64,000 bases of DNA from Candolleomyces eurysporus (taxonomy: Eukaryota; Basidiomycota; Agaricomycetes; Agaricales; Psathyrellaceae), in the NCBI GenBank assembly GCA_027579435.1, contig JANBPK010000809.1, positions 1 to 64,000 of the forward strand, in the 5' to 3' direction. This document shows, one piece after another, positions 11,472 through 24,165 of the stretch. Every line of letters begins with the position of its first letter. The first letter of the stretch is position 1. The translations under genes and the position numbers were made by a program. The notes beneath the pieces are model-generated. The model searched no databases. It was not told the DNA's origin and worked only from the letters and a program-made list of their open reading frames with translations.

Positions 11472-14400
11472 TTATACTGGGAGCATACTCTTCCTCCGTC
11501 GGGCCCGTTCAAGGGGAGGGAGATCTTCAAGAACCGATGCTAAACGCCACCACCCACATAAGTTTCTTCCTTCGCAGCAAAGTGACTGGAAAAAAACTTA
11601 CAAGATTGGGAGTCCATCGATACATCCCCGTCGTTCGATTCCTCTTTTCCATATTCAGACGCCATTGAAGCATCGGAAGTCTGACGAGAAATCATCTTGG
11701 GAAGCATGGACCGTCGTCGCTAAGTCTTGGGGTCAACAAACAAGGTCGAGTCGAGGAAAAAAAGGGCTTGTATTTCACCTTGTTGGGGTTTGTAAGAAGG
11801 CTGACTTCGTCAAGGTCGATGAGATAGTCCTTCTCATCAACCTTTTTGCGCTGCTCTACGGACTCGACAACCCATGTAATTCCAACAACCAAAGGCTTTG
11901 GATCCCGAAGCGCCCTGCAAAGAGGTCAGACGATGCATTCACCAGCGAAAAAAAGGGAAAACTTGCTTGTAACGATTAATCGTGCTCTGCATTCCGTTCT
12001 TGTATACGATATGGGTGCAGCTTTGACCCACTCTTTGAAGAACCTGATTCAAGGTACCGGTCAACGGGGGGGGCTCAGAACCAGGCAGGCGAATAACAGA
12101 TCTCACCCTTGCGCCAACACTTTCCAGCATCTGAACGAACAACGAACCTGCCTCTTCACCACCTTCTGTCTTGACATCCACGTAGATGGTACACTCCTTG
12201 AGGAATTTCAGAGCTTCATTGACCACAGACTTGTCTGTATCAGCAGCCTTCTTCGAGCCGGAGGCAGCAGTCATCGCCTGGGTCGCCGCCACGGCTGCAA
12301 TTCGAGTGCTTCTCCTCCCCGGTGGTGTCGATCCCTCGCCTTCTGGGGAATCATTGTTGCTGCTGCTGCTTCTGGCCGAAATGTTAGCAGGCACCGGGGG
12401 CGGGCCCATGAGCCCTTTCCCATTAGAGCTCTCCGACGGCAGCGACTGCAAGGACTGCGACAGGAGGTGCGACACCACCGACGCCCGTCGCGACGAAAAG
12501 TCGTCCCTCGCGCGCCCCTTGCCCTTCCCTTTGTCTTCAGCGCCATTATTAGACTCGGTTGGTGACACCAACGGGTTCTCCTCCTCTCCATTCGTCCTGA
12601 AGACCTCCGCCTCCTCTTCGTCCTCGTCCATAGCTGCAGGAGCTCGACCGCCTTTCACAGGGCTGCCAATGACAGTGGGCAAACCTGGATTCCGACTCGC
12701 CTTCTGCGTTTTGCTAAATCCGCCAAGGAACGGCTTTCCACGTCCTGTTCCGCCGGCCTTGGGGAAGAACAAGGTCGACTGCTTCATCTGCTTCGAACCA
12801 CCACCAACACCTGCAGCAGGTGCCTTTCCTTTCGAAAGGAAATGGTTCGATCCAAAGGTGGTTGAGCGACTACTCGTACCAGCACTTTCTTTGTCGCTTG
12901 ATTGAGACGCCGACTTCTTCCCAACGTTACTGTCATCTTGAACTCGCGATGCCGAGGCTACGATGGAGTCGTCATCGCCTGATAGATCTCTGTTGAATCC
13001 CATGCTGGTGTTGGGCCTCGAGGGAGCGGGCATTCGGAGTTTCTCTAGAGCGCTTGACAGAGTGGATAAAGTGGAACCTCCAGAATTGAAGCGGTTTTCG
13101 GCTAACGGAACCCTCAGGTCAGAGCTGCAAACTTCATGACAGCAGCACGCGAGCACTTACAAACAGGTCGAGTATACATAGAGGCGGAGCGGACTAGTTT
13201 GGTAGGAGATGGCGAGGAATTTGCTGCTTGCTTTATGGGAATTCTGGATGGCGTTGCAGAAGGCGTTTTAATTGGTGAAGATTTGGATGTTGTTAACCGA
13301 GGAGAATGTCGAATAGGGGAAGACAACTTCATAGGAGACCCAGGGGGCAAAATGAGAGTTTGGGCGCCAGGTTCTTCCTCGTCTTTGGACGTTTGCTCCA
13401 CTGGCTCTGTTACATCAGCCGTAGAACTCTCAGTCTTTGCAGTGCCGGAGACGGTTCTCTTTAGTGGTTTGGTTTGATGTTTCGTCGCTTTCACAGGTTC
13501 TACAGGCAATATTGATCAATTTGAGCTCCGTAACAAAAAAAANCACATAGGCCTACCTGGCGGTCTCTCAGCAGCCTTGCCTTTCCTAGTCGAGGTACTC
13601 CGCGTCGTACGACCGGCGGCTCGACTGGTGGCAGGACCAGCGGAAGGAAGCCTTGGTAACTTACTCTGCCGTCGAGAACGTAGCCCGTCATCCAATTCTG
13701 CAGCGGCTGGAGGAGCAGTCTGCCGTTCAGCCTCGCTTGTACCTGGCTTGGATGTTTCCGCGATCTCAGTAGCATTGGACGGTTGAACGTCGACGCTCTC
13801 CTTGCCTGTGTCAGGAGTGGCAGCAAGGGCAGTCGGAACATCGGCAGTGGGACGTTTCTCCGGCTCATCGGTAGCGGCACCGGACGGTTCAAGAGGAAGC
13901 TCAGGGTTCTTGCTACCGTGGTCCTCAGAATCGTTTGCGGTGTGGCTTTCTTTGTCAAGAGGAAGGGGAAGCACGTCAACGGTTTCAGGTAGCGGTGTGG
14001 CAGTTTCCTCTGTTGTTTTTTNCTTGATGTGGAATCACATCCATGGCAGACTCTCCGCTAACGCCTGTTTCATCTCGTGTCGACCCTACCACAGCGTCTT
14101 CTTCGTCCAAGGGTATTGGCACAAGTGCGGGGGCTGGAGCAGGCGCAGTGCTCTTGCCCTTCGGCTTCATCGCAGACTTGATTCGATTGACAGGTTTCGA
14201 CGGACCCTGCTCAAAAATATTCCGAGGAGGTTGTGCCACGCGTTTAGCTTTGCCTTGAACTTCCTTCCCTGGGTTAGTTGCTTTAGCCTGCGCTGTTGTG
14301 TTGTCCGGCTTCGGCGGCATCATGCGCTCAAAAGGGTTGGTTCCTTTTTTCTGCGAACCAGCGACGACTATTCGCTTTCCATTAGACTGCTGTCGTGCAG

Positions 14401-15685
14401 GATTCGGGATTCCGGTTTTAGGCTTCTGTTCTGGACGGACCCCTGCAGCAAGATTTGACATTGATGGACGCGGTAGAAGACTTGGTTTCGGCACAGGACG
14501 TGTCGTTTCCTTCGTCGAAGGTGGAATCTGGAAAGGATAAATCGTACTTTTCTTAGAACTTATACATTAGAATACACCAACCTTGAGAGCTTGAATAGGT
14601 CCGCCAGGATCTATCTCTTCATCTTCCTCTTCTTCTGTGGTCTTCGGTTTCTCGGCAAGTTTCGAAGGATGGGGAGTGTCCGGCAGAGGTGTTAGCGGCG
14701 ACAAATCAAAGAGAGCCGGATTGGCAGCGACGGCGGGAGTTTCAACTACTCTGGAGTTGATTTCCTCCGAAAATTTGACATTACGAGAAGGTTCTTCCGC
14801 TGGTGCTGGTTCTTCCACCGTAGCAGGCTCTTCCACTGTAGCTGGTTCTTCTACCGTGGCTGGTTCCATCGGCTTGTCCGTTGAGGCTGTTGGCTCGTCG
14901 TCGAGAACGGGATCTCCAGCAGATGGCGCGCTATCGTCTCGGGTTGTGGTATGGGTTGCCCCTGAGTCCACATCCATATGGGCAGAAGATTCGTCCGGAA
15001 TAGATTCCAAGGAGGAGGTAACCATCGGAAGCGGGCATATACGCAATTTCGGTGTCGGCTCCTTGGATGGAGAACGTGTGCGAGCTCGAGTGGGAGACGG
15101 CGGCGGGTGGCGAAGATCGATTTGTGGCAAGAATGTTGAGAATAATGGCACAGACTTGGCTCTTCCGTTATCCGGTGAAGGGCTCGAGGCCTGTGCGGGT
15201 GGCGGTCTGCTTCCCGTGGAGTTGGGTTTCTTCGATAGAGGTCTGGAAGGCTTGCGACGCTTTGAAGGCAAGACATTGGAGTCTGAAAAATTCCGTGTAT
15301 GCGAAGTGGGACGTTTGGCAGACCGTGGCTTCCTCGGTTTCACCTCATCTGCGCCTAATGACTGGTCCCGCTTTAACCGTTTGAGCTCTCTACCCTCTTC
15401 TGACTGACTTGCGTTGGCATACTCGTCGAGCGGTGGAGGTGAGACTGATCTTTTCGCCCTTGTCAGAGCCTGGTCCATCTTTTGAGGTGAGAGCAAGAGC
15501 TCGTCGTCGTCGTCTTCTGGCTCGTCATCGTCCTCATTCGACTGGGTGGAGGAAGAGGGTTTGTTCGCGTTCAGTTTGCCCTTCCTGGCCGACCGGGCCT
15601 TCTTGAGAGGAGATTCCTGGGGTACTTGCAAAATTTCGTCTGGCAACGTAACCCGCGATCTGGTGGACCGTCCCTCCATAGCCAT
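11472..15685 (-). CDS. BRCT-domain nuclear protein (microcephalin-like C-terminus)
   Basis: The start is placed at 15685 (MAMEGRSTRSRVTLPDE). A very long, disordered, Ser/Pro/Lys/Glu-rich region follows, spread over several exons. A BRCT domain lies near the C-terminus: LKECTIYVDVKTEGGEEAGS, then SCTHIVYKNG, then after an intron PLVVGITWVVESVEQRKKVD, containing the characteristic BRCT tryptophan. Two further short exons end the protein with LEDLPPLERARRRKSMLPV and a stop at 11472-11474. BRCT proteins bind phosphopeptides in DNA damage and chromosome biology, so a nuclear role is inferred. The N at 14022 breaks the frame in the middle exon and must be ignored; the one at 13543 lies in an intron. 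It is divergently transcribed from the NAD kinase gene, only about 250 bases away. Confidence 0.8.
14790..14861 (-). repeat. 18-bp coding minisatellite, four units
   Basis: Four imperfect 18-base units lie inside the first exon of the BRCT gene. They encode a six-residue repeat of the form EEPATV (one unit reads EEPAPA). The length keeps the reading frame, so copy number can vary between strains without harm to the frame. Confidence 0.85.
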
Positions 15686-15935
15686 GTCCACTGCAAGCTG
15701 CAGGCTCGTACGATGTGGCTTCTGCGGAGAGCAGTGAGCAAATTGTGTGGGGAATACGATAAGATATTGTGGATACCGGGAGCAACAAATGAGGAAGGAG
15801 AAAAGCTTAGGATGAGCGTGAGGACGACGCGACCAGGCATTTACGACTTCAACAAGTGTGATGGAGTCACGTGCGTGACATGGACATACTATCCATTTCC
15901 TTTTCCGCGACTTCGACCGGGGTTTAAGCAGGACG

Positions 15936-17461
15936 ATGGCCTCCTCCCTCCTACCCTCCCTCATCCGCCGCCATACTTTGCGGTGCATCGCCCCGAAATG
16001 CGCCAGAAGGACTCTATTCCAGCATAGATTCCATGGCTCTGCCCACTCGAACCTGCCACCTCTTCCTTCACAGAGACAGGGATTCACGTCCGTCCTTCCT
16101 GCTTCATTACCGCTGCTAATATTAACGGAAGGACAGAACTCAGGAACTGCAGATTGAGAAACCTCCACAATCCATCCTCATAGTCAACAAGATGCGAACC
16201 CAACCCGTTATTCTTGCTATTGACGCTCTGCTCGAGTCAGTGGCCCCCAGGGAACCCACTCTAGCTCCGTGTCTAACGCTCTCGAACACCTAGATATGTT
16301 CACGAACACTATCCAGAAGTTCGTGTCTTTCATGAAAACAGGCCAGATATCCCACATGGCGCAGAAGTATGGTCATCTGGCACGTACCATCTATCAAAAG
16401 GTTGCTTGACATACTCACCCTTCCCCAGGTCCAGATGCGGAGAAGATCGACCTGGTCGTAACCCTTGGTGGTGATGGGACAATCCTTCATGCATCCTCGC
16501 TATTTAGCACTGGGGCAGTCCCACCTGTGCTGAGCTTCTCTCTAGGGACGCTGGGGTTCCTGCTTCCTTTCCGTTGGTATGATTTGTTCTTCCGGCGAAT
16601 ATTGTTCTGATACCGGTGCTTGTGCTCAGACATTGACGATTTCGCCAAAGCCTTGGATAGCGTCTTCGCAGGAAGGGCCACTATCTTGAACCGAATGAGA
16701 CTCGCCTGCACGTTCTACGATGCAGAGCTAGAAAAGAAGGGGGAGGCAACCGACGGTTAGTCCTAATCCTGCCATTCGGCAACCGGCTATTCAAACTCGA
16801 TATAGATTGGCAGGTCATGAATGAGATTGCTCTCCATCGTGGAGCAAGTCCTCACCTCAACACGATCGACATATTCGTTGACGGGCAGCATCTCACTGAG
16901 GCTGTGGTAGGTTCTACAGCTGTCTACGATTCCTTACGCTGTTGACTTAATATCCACAGTCCGATGGCCTTATCGTGTCAACTCCCACCGGCTCCACTGC
17001 CTACTCTCTGTCAGCCGGTGGTCCTATCGTGCACCCTTCTCTTAGTGCCCTGGTGTTGACGCCGATTTGTCCCCGAAGTCTGTCCTTCCGTCCCCTTGTA
17101 TTCCCCTCCACTTCTATCGTCACTTTACGGGTAAGTTCAACGGTCAATTTAGAATATAGGTCGTTACTGAACCTACTAGATCGGGGATAGAAGCCGCGCT
17201 CCTGCAGGAGTGTCAATGGACGGCCGAAATTCGCATGTCCTTCAACCTGGGGAACTTGTCACAGTCCAGGCATCTCCGTTCCCAGTTCCATGTATCAATC
17301 GTTCCTCAATCATCGACTCAACGGTTGCGGCAGAGATGCAGCACCGAGAAGGGGCTGGACCCGGCAAGGAAGATGACTGGGTCCGCGACATTAACAATTT
17401 ACTTCAATACAACGCAACCTTCCGCAGCAAAGCACTTTTGCGACACAGTCGGACGTCATGA
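15936..17461 (+). CDS. POS5: Mitochondrial NAD(H) kinase, POS5-like
   Basis: Eight exons (15936-16087, 16137-16235, 16294-16379, 16429-16572, 16630-16755, 16806-16906, 16960-17130, 17180-17461) sum to exactly 387 codons. The first exon encodes a basic, hydroxylated N-terminus ([20 protein letters not shown]) typical of a mitochondrial presequence. The core has the NAD kinase motifs: [14 protein letters not shown] (the GGDG nucleotide motif), [18 protein letters not shown] and [20 protein letters not shown]. The enzyme phosphorylates NAD(H) to NADP(H) and in yeast Pos5 supplies mitochondrial NADPH. The third intron (16380-16428) appears to use a GC donor. The protein continues from a conserved [13 protein letters not shown] segment, which fixes the splicing of exon 1 to exon 2. 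Confidence 0.88.
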
Positions 17462-17733
17462 AACTTTTTTTTTTTTGCTTTCATATAATGGACTACCGCT
17501 ATCGAGTTCTACGATTCATGCATATGACTACCAAGTATGTAAGTAATGTACAGTGTTTCAAGACAAAAATTTACTGCTCTGGGATTGCCACTTCATGCTT
17601 CGTGTCAGCCCTACCAGGAGTCTGGACGGAACAGGAAGATAGGCAGCGCCCATATCGCACGCAATGGACTGGAATTATGGTATACTCAGGTCACCGCCGA
17701 TAACCCTGGGTTGCATCGTGTCCGCGCATCTAT

Positions 17734-18311
17734 CTATCTTGCACCTCCAAACCACGACCGCCGATGATTCTCTCTGTGGGCTGGCGACCCCGCTCTCGAG
17801 GTGGGCGTCGATCTTGGCTGCCTGCTCGCCGGCCCCTTGCTCCGCGAGGTCTCGCCGCCGAAGGTGACCTTGGGCACGTCCAGGTATTGCGGTGGTGGAG
17901 TCGGTGGTAGAATCTCCTTGGAATCCCTCCCGTCCTTCCCACTAGACTCTCGGATGTATATTTGGATGATTTCGCCTCTGAGCAGGCGGGCGACGGCGCT
18001 CGGCCATGCGCTCTCTGAGATGCGGACGGGGAGCCTGCGTTCGCCTGGTCCCTTGAACTCGGACAGGACGGCGAACCCAATTTTCTCTCGTGGGATGTTG
18101 CCGAGTTCTTCAGCGAATTCTTTCTGGGCGATGTCCAGTGCGAGCTAGAGGCGCATGAAGAGGTGAGTTGACTGAAGCTGGGGCGCTGCTAGAGAATCCT
18201 TACCTCGTAAGTATCGGCTGGCTTCACATAGACGAGTTTGTTGAGGTGTTGGTAGGTGACAATGTCAGCTGGGACTGTTGGAGTCGAGCGGTATATGCTT
18301 GAGTGGGCCAT
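17734..18311 (-). CDS. Small conserved hypothetical protein, possible ubiquitin-like fold
   Basis: Two exons (18204-18311 and 17734-18144) joined by a 59-base intron sum to 173 codons. The first about 100 residues look folded (LNKLVYVKPADTYELALDIA, then EFAEELGNIPREKIGFAVLS, then LLRGEIIQIYI) and have the strand-strand-helix pattern of a ubiquitin-like domain, though I cannot place it in a family. The C-terminal third is disordered and Pro/Arg/Ser-rich. The start at 18311 is supported by a TATA stretch 66 bases upstream; the same frame is open further upstream, but that part looks non-coding. The name is left open. Confidence 0.6.
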
Positions 18312-18376
18312 TCCGGGAATGAAAGAAGCTGATCCAAGTGGGTGTTGATTTTCGATACATGAGATGGACGGGCAGG

Positions 18377-18386
18377 TATATATATA
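18377..18386 (-). promoter_or_regulatory. TATA box of the small hypothetical gene
   Basis: A run of alternating T and A lies 66 bases upstream of the ATG at 18311 on the minus strand, a suitable place for a TATA element with a short leader. Confidence 0.5.
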
Positions 18387-18785
18387 CCCGCCAAGGCATT
18401 GCCTCATGGACAATGCGCAACAGCTTTCGCAATCATTATACAGTGGTGCTGTTACCAGGGCTGCGTTTAGAAGCGTAATTGGCGCCCGCTCAAATTTAAA
18501 TTTGATGCAGTGCAGTTGGTGTGCGTGTCCACTGCGGAAACAGTCAGAACCCTGGCAGTGCCTTTTGACGTACACGAGAATGTCGGGCAAGCCTAACACG
18601 GGGATCGAGTCAGCCGAGGCAAGGAGAATGTCGGCGTCCGTAAGTTTAGTACCTGACACACTCCGGAGGCATAGACACGGAGGAGGCCCTTATTGTAAAA
18701 TATAACGGACGTTCACGAGTCACAAAGTAAATACCGTGCAGAACAATAGCAGTGCTTTAGCTACGGAGGGTCCATATGGATGGTC

Positions 18786-21391
18786 TCAGTTCATATCGGA
18801 GTCTAGTAGAGCGTAGAAACCTTGTGTAGGTCGCTTGGCAGCATTACCCACTTTCTGAGGTGACGTCTGCCCAGAGCCCTTTTTGGCCTTCCTCGTTTTT
18901 TTNCGGCTGCTCCTGCTTGAATGGTGCAGTAGACTCCCCCTCAACCGCGCTCCACACGTCGTCGATACCGAATATCGTGACCCCACTCGCTTCATTAAGA
19001 AGCTTGTGGAATTGCTTTCCCGAGATCGCGTGGGTGGGAATGGGGACCCTGTCCTCGAGTAGGAGGGCCTGCGATAACTGCTCGATGGCCTCGAAAGCTG
19101 CCAAAGCTTGGGCCATGAGTTGAATATTTCGGTCCACGAGCTCCGGTAAAACTAGATCGGCTGTCGTCTCTTCCCCGCCGGCACCGTTACGATCAGTGGT
19201 AAAAGCCGCCAGAAAACAGCGGGCTTCGGTCACCGTCCAGACCTCCTGCTCTCGCGCCCTGTTTCCGCCATTTTCTAAAGCGCGAGTGTGAAGAATGTGC
19301 GCTACCCAACGAACTACGAGAACCGGCGCCAGTTTGTGTGGCGGAAGGGAACGAATGCACGACGTGTTGGATTTGAGCAACCGCAGCAAGACTTCTAATC
19401 TTTCCGCTTTCGGTCTTAACAAGAGGGATGTCGCGTCTTCGTCGTTGTAGTGACCAAGGTCGATCGAAGCAAGGAGGTCTTGGAGAGGGCGGACGGTAAG
19501 GGCTTCGTTAGCGATTCGAGTTCCTCGACGGAGGTACTCTGTGACCACCGATGGTAACGTCCTCTCCAGCTTGCTCGACGAAAGGGAAGCCGGAGGTTCG
19601 GTTGCTTCGTCCTCCGAAGTGTGTAAGCGATCTAGTTCCCCTCGCAAGGGCGCAAATAGATCTACGTTGGACTCATCCTCAGAGTCAGACTCCACGACGT
19701 CGACGATTTCGTCTTGATCTGAATCCTCATCTTCGTCGATTTGACTTTGACTTTGAGTGGATTCTTCCCCATCGTCTGACTTTTCCGGTGCCGCCGGAGG
19801 ATCGGGGAGTCCAACTGCATCGTCCAAGATAGAATAAACCCATTGCCTGATCGGTTGACTAATACTCCTGCTGACAGTCTCTACGTCTGGATTCTCCAGG
19901 AATATTTTTGGCCAGCAGGTGGAGGTGCTGAGGATATCCATATTTTTCGGAGTGAAGTTGCCCGTTCTGTATGCGTGGATGACCTTTTCCCGGACTTGAA
20001 GAAGCGCCTCGTCTTCTCGACTCATGTCTTGCAGGTGATGGAAAAGGCGGCGGGATAGCATGGGAAGGAATGGGCATGCGTCAGGTTTATGGAGGGCGCA
20101 AACTTGGCTTGGCCAAAGAGACGAATCTTCAGGACCTGTTTTAGGAATGGCGTATTGCAATGTGGCTTCGACAATATTTTCGACGACTTGTGCTATTTCT
20201 CCTGGCCCCATCAATGTAGAGTCGAAACGAGCCAACAAAACGTTGACAGTGCGCTCGATGAGATCCATGACGCTGCCAACTTCATGCTTTCCCTTCCTTC
20301 GATTGGGGTTCGGAGTAAGCACAGTTCGGATCACCTTCGCGGTATGTTCGATCCGTTGCGTCACCGATAAATGTCGTTCAAATAGGAGCGACTGTGTCCG
20401 GCGTTTATTGGTCTCCATCTGCGTTGTGAAATCATTGCCGACAATGGCTCCTAGGAGAGGAAGCAGAGTGACGGGTAGATTGAAGTGGTCGGCGAGGGCG
20501 ATGGGGGTANTAAACAGTCACCGAGAGTCGCAATGACTCGTCCGATGGTGGTATGAGACCCTTGCCAACCTTGACATCCGTGTGGATTTTGCGGTTGGCT
20601 TTTGGCCGGAGCACAACCTGGAAGTCATCGTTGTCACCAGGAGCGGCTTCATCATTCGGGGACGACGCTTGCCACACCATTTCGTCGATGGGAATGTAGC
20701 CTCGGTACCCATCAGTGTTGAGAACGACGAAATCGGAGTCATTTCCAACGACATAGCCGTTGAGTCTGCCTGCTAACTCCACAGCATAAGGATCGCCTTC
20801 TTCATCGGCGAAATGAACTTGGAGCGAGTCATTTTCGATTTTAATTTCTTTGAGCGCGTGAACGCAAGTTGCATAGGCAAGTGGAGGAAGGATTCGTGTC
20901 TCGTTGAGCGACCTTGGGGTTGCACGAGAAGTTGGTGAAGTTCGGAAGAAGAGAAGACCCGGCTGAACATGCGACTGGGAGAGTCTAGTGACCAGCGTTG
21001 GAAACTTGAGGTCAGGATAGGCCCCTTTGGTTCTGTAAGAATAACCACTGGGAAGGAAGATTCATGCCGAGCCGCACCATCGAAGACGAAGTGAACCCTA
21101 AGCCCGACTTTAAGCCAGGCTAGCACCACTGTTTTCACGAGCTGGTGGTACTCTCGATATTCGCCACCGTAGACCCATGGAAGGCCAGAATTATGGTACA
21201 AAGTGTAGATGAACCTTAACGAACATAAGCGACTTCATTCAAATTCGTCTAAGCGACCAGACGTACGACCAGCCATCAATAACCACAGAGAGCTTGGTTG
21301 TGTCATTGGTGAATTGCTGTGATAGCTCTATAGCTGTTGCGAGTGTACGCCGATTTTCGCGCAAGTAGGTGGTGAGGCCGTGAATACCCAT
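18786..21391 (-). CDS. Asteroid-type XPG-domain protein
   Basis: The protein begins MGIHGLTTYLREN, the classic XPG/FEN N-terminus, with the start at 21391. After an intron it continues VVLAWLKVGLRVHFVFDGAA, and after a further intron FPTLVTRLSQSHVQPGLLFF. The XPG-I-like block reads FADEEGDPYAVELAGRLNGY then VVGNDSDFVVLN and GYRGYIPIDEMVW, the signature of fungal Asteroid homologues. A long helical C-terminal half follows, with an acidic linker (DEDEDSDQDEIVD). The family is nuclease-related, but activity of asteroid proteins is not established. Ns at 20510 and 18903 both break the frame; deleting them joins the N-terminal part to the C-terminal exon and gives a basic tail ending in YALLDSDMN at 18786. 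Confidence 0.82.
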
Positions 21392-21537
21392 GCCTCCATG
21401 AGCAGGAAAAAGATGAAGATGGAAAGGCCAAGAAAAGGATGCTGCACAGCAGCTGATTGCGAAGACCCCTGAAGAGATCATTTCTTCGGGCAGGCGGCAA
21501 GAAGAATCAGAAGGGCGCCGGCTTTACGACAAACATG

Positions 21538-21625
21538 GGCAACATGGCCGAGTGGTCTAAGGCGCTGGAATTAGGTCTTCTATATCCAGTCTTCACGGGC
21601 GAGGGTTCGAATCCCTCTGTTGTCA
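21538..21625 (+). tRNA. tRNA-Leu (anticodon UAG) with a tiny intron
   Basis: The acceptor stem GGCAACA (21538-21544) pairs with TGTTGTC (21618-21624, one G-U pair), discriminator A at 21625. The D arm is GCCGAGTGGTCTAAGGC. The anticodon stem CTGGA/TCCAG encloses ATTAGG followed by extra bases, so TAG sits at 34-36 with T33 before and G37 after. Eight bases (TCTTCTAT) remain as an intron at the standard 37/38 position. A class II variable arm precedes the T arm GAGGG-TTCGAAT-CCCTC, which also contains the B box. No CCA is encoded, and a TTTT terminator follows within a few bases. Confidence 0.93.
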
Positions 21626-21743
21626 TCATTTTCCTTTTCCTTTTTGCGAGCGTGAGAAATCTACCCCGCCATCATCAAATATCGAATCGAGCGTCCCTCA
21701 GAGTCAGACCAATTGGCCAACCAGGCGAAGTATAGCGCGCACG

Positions 21744-24165
21744 ATGGCTGATTCTTCTTCATCGACATCGTCCTCCCCGTCCTTACCCGCTTCTTCACCA
21801 CCGTCGTCCGTGCCTTCGCCGGAGATCCAAAGTTTGTCGTTGTCGGAGACGCCAAGAGTTGTGTCCGATGAGGATAAAGCGGAGGCTCTGAAATACAAGG
21901 CAGAGGCCAATAAAGCTTTTATCAGTGAGCCCGCGTTTTCAAGTATTTATGTAGCCTGCTCATGTGGAATGCATATGCTTGTGGTAGGCCATGACTTCCC
22001 AACTGCCGCAAAATTCTACACACTTGCTATTGAAAAGGACCCAAACGACCCTACATTTTGGTGCAATCGTGCTGCTGCTCGCGTGAAGCTCGAGGAGCAC
22101 GGTTATGCCCTATCAGATGCCAGTTAGTTAATGGTCTCTTCTGCTCTACCCCAGGATCGAATTACTGAGCTGGGTTTTGGTGATCAGCTGAAGCAATCAG
22201 ACTGGATCCAAAATACGTCAAAGCGTACTATCGGTGTGTTTTGCACAAAGTCGAATCACCGATTAAACACGTCCAGTAACGCGTTATTGTGCGAGCGTAG
22301 GCGTGCAACATGTTATCTCCAACTCATGAAGCACCAATTGGCTGTGGCCGACTTCAAGAAGGTGCTATCGCTTGAACCCAAGAACGATACCGTCCGGCAG
22401 CAGATGGTAGCAACTCAGAAGTTGATCAGAAAAATCGAATTCGAGAAGGTATGTCGCCCACTAGATAAATAACAGGAGATATTTGTTGAACTACTCAGGC
22501 CATTGAATTTGAAGGAGAGAAAAANTCCGATTGACCGATGCCTAGAAATTATCGCAGAAGGTACGCTGTACAGCTCCACTCGTGTGAACTTCGATTCTCA
22601 ATGAATATTAGGAGGTTGCGATGTGGATAAGTCGTATGCAGGGCCAAAGCTCGACAACGAAGATGGGAAATACCGCATCACTGAGGAGTTCATTAAAGCG
22701 ATGATCGACTGGTTTAAGGCAGGGAAGACGTTGCCGAAACGATACGTCTGGGAGATCGTATTGGGTGCTCACGAGCAGTTCGTAAAAGAGGAGAGTCTTG
22801 TGAATGTCGATATTCCTGAGGGTGTGACTGTGGACGTTATTGGAGATGTGCACGGTAAGTTTTCGCAGTCGGTTTCGGACAGGACGCCCTCTTATGCCGG
22901 CGCCCAGGGCAATTCTACGACGTGCTACACCTTTACTCTTTGACGGGAACACCATCTGAAAACCATTATCTTCTCATGAACGGAGATCTGGTCGACCGTG
23001 GGTCCTGGTCAATAGAAGTCATTCTGTTGGCCTTCGCGTATAAATGTGAGTTTTCGAATTTTCGGCTAAACTATTTTCTGACAATTTGTACCAAGGGCTG
23101 TACCCCAAATATATGTACATTAACCGGGGTAACCATGAGGCTAAGGACATGAACAGAGCCTATGGCTTCGAGGGTGAGGCGAAGCATAAGCACGGAGAAC
23201 AGTCTTACAAGGTACCGACGCTTCATGTCTTTTCCTGTGTTTTCCCTCTGCTAATAAAAGTGGCAGCTCTTTGCCCATGTCTTTACAACCCGTGAGTTCC
23301 GCTCACGAATCTCCATAAATCCTTTTCTGACCTATTCCAGTACCACTCGCGACCCTTATCAGCGCGACAAAACCACCTGTAGGGAAAGAAGCTGAAAAGG
23401 CAATCTTGACGAGTGATGGATTTAAGAGATACTTTGTTGTTCATGGTGGTCTTTTCAGCAAAGATGGTGTCACCTTGGATGAAATCCGCAAGGTTCAACG
23501 CATAGGACAGCAGCCCGGACAGACTGGCTTGATGTGTAAGCCTTCTATTGTGTTCTATTCATTTACTTTCTGCTCACCTCATTGACTAGGCGAGGTACAT
23601 GCGTCCTAAAAATAATCTGAGGCCTCATGTTCTGAACACTTTCCCTACTTAGATGCTGTGGACAGATCCCCAGGAAGCTCCCGGACGAGGACCCAGTAAA
23701 CGAGTAGGTTCAACTCTCCATGCTGTAGTCTTAAATCCATCTTATGTGGTTCCTAGGGTGTCGGAATTGCTTTCGGACCTGACGTAACGAAGAGATGGTG
23801 CGATCTCAACCAAGTTTCGGGAATCATTCGCAGCCATGAAGTTCGGCAAGGTAAGCACTGGTGTTGAATATATTATTGGAGACCATCTAACTGATTTCCT
23901 TCTAAGATGGATATCAGATCGAACACAACGGGCTCTGCACGACAGTTTTCTCAGCACCAAACTACGTCGACCAGTCCGGAAACAAGGGAGCATTTGTGAG
24001 TTCAATTGACTTGAAGTCTGTGGCGTGAGCTGTAACATGTGCTGTTGCTAGATTCGTATCGATTCAACTGGTGCTCGAGAGTACATACAATTTGCGGCGG
24101 TGCCTCACCCGCCAATGAAGCCTATGGCGTATGTCCAGGGAGGGCTGGCGAATCTGATGATGTAG
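21744..24165 (+). CDS. PPT1: Serine/threonine protein phosphatase 5 (TPR + PPP catalytic domain)
   Basis: A Ser-rich N-terminus leads into TPR repeats ([68 protein letters not shown]). The phosphatase 5 linker and catalytic domain follow. The metal-binding PPP motifs are all present: [24 protein letters not shown] and FSAPNYVD. The C-terminal helix reads [13 protein letters not shown] before the stop at 24163-24165. TPR repeats of PP5 bind Hsp90 and hold the phosphatase autoinhibited, acting on Hsp90 clients in cytosol and nucleus. There are about ten short introns. The N at 22525 interrupts the exon; without it the linker reads [18 protein letters not shown], matching the family. Confidence 0.93.
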
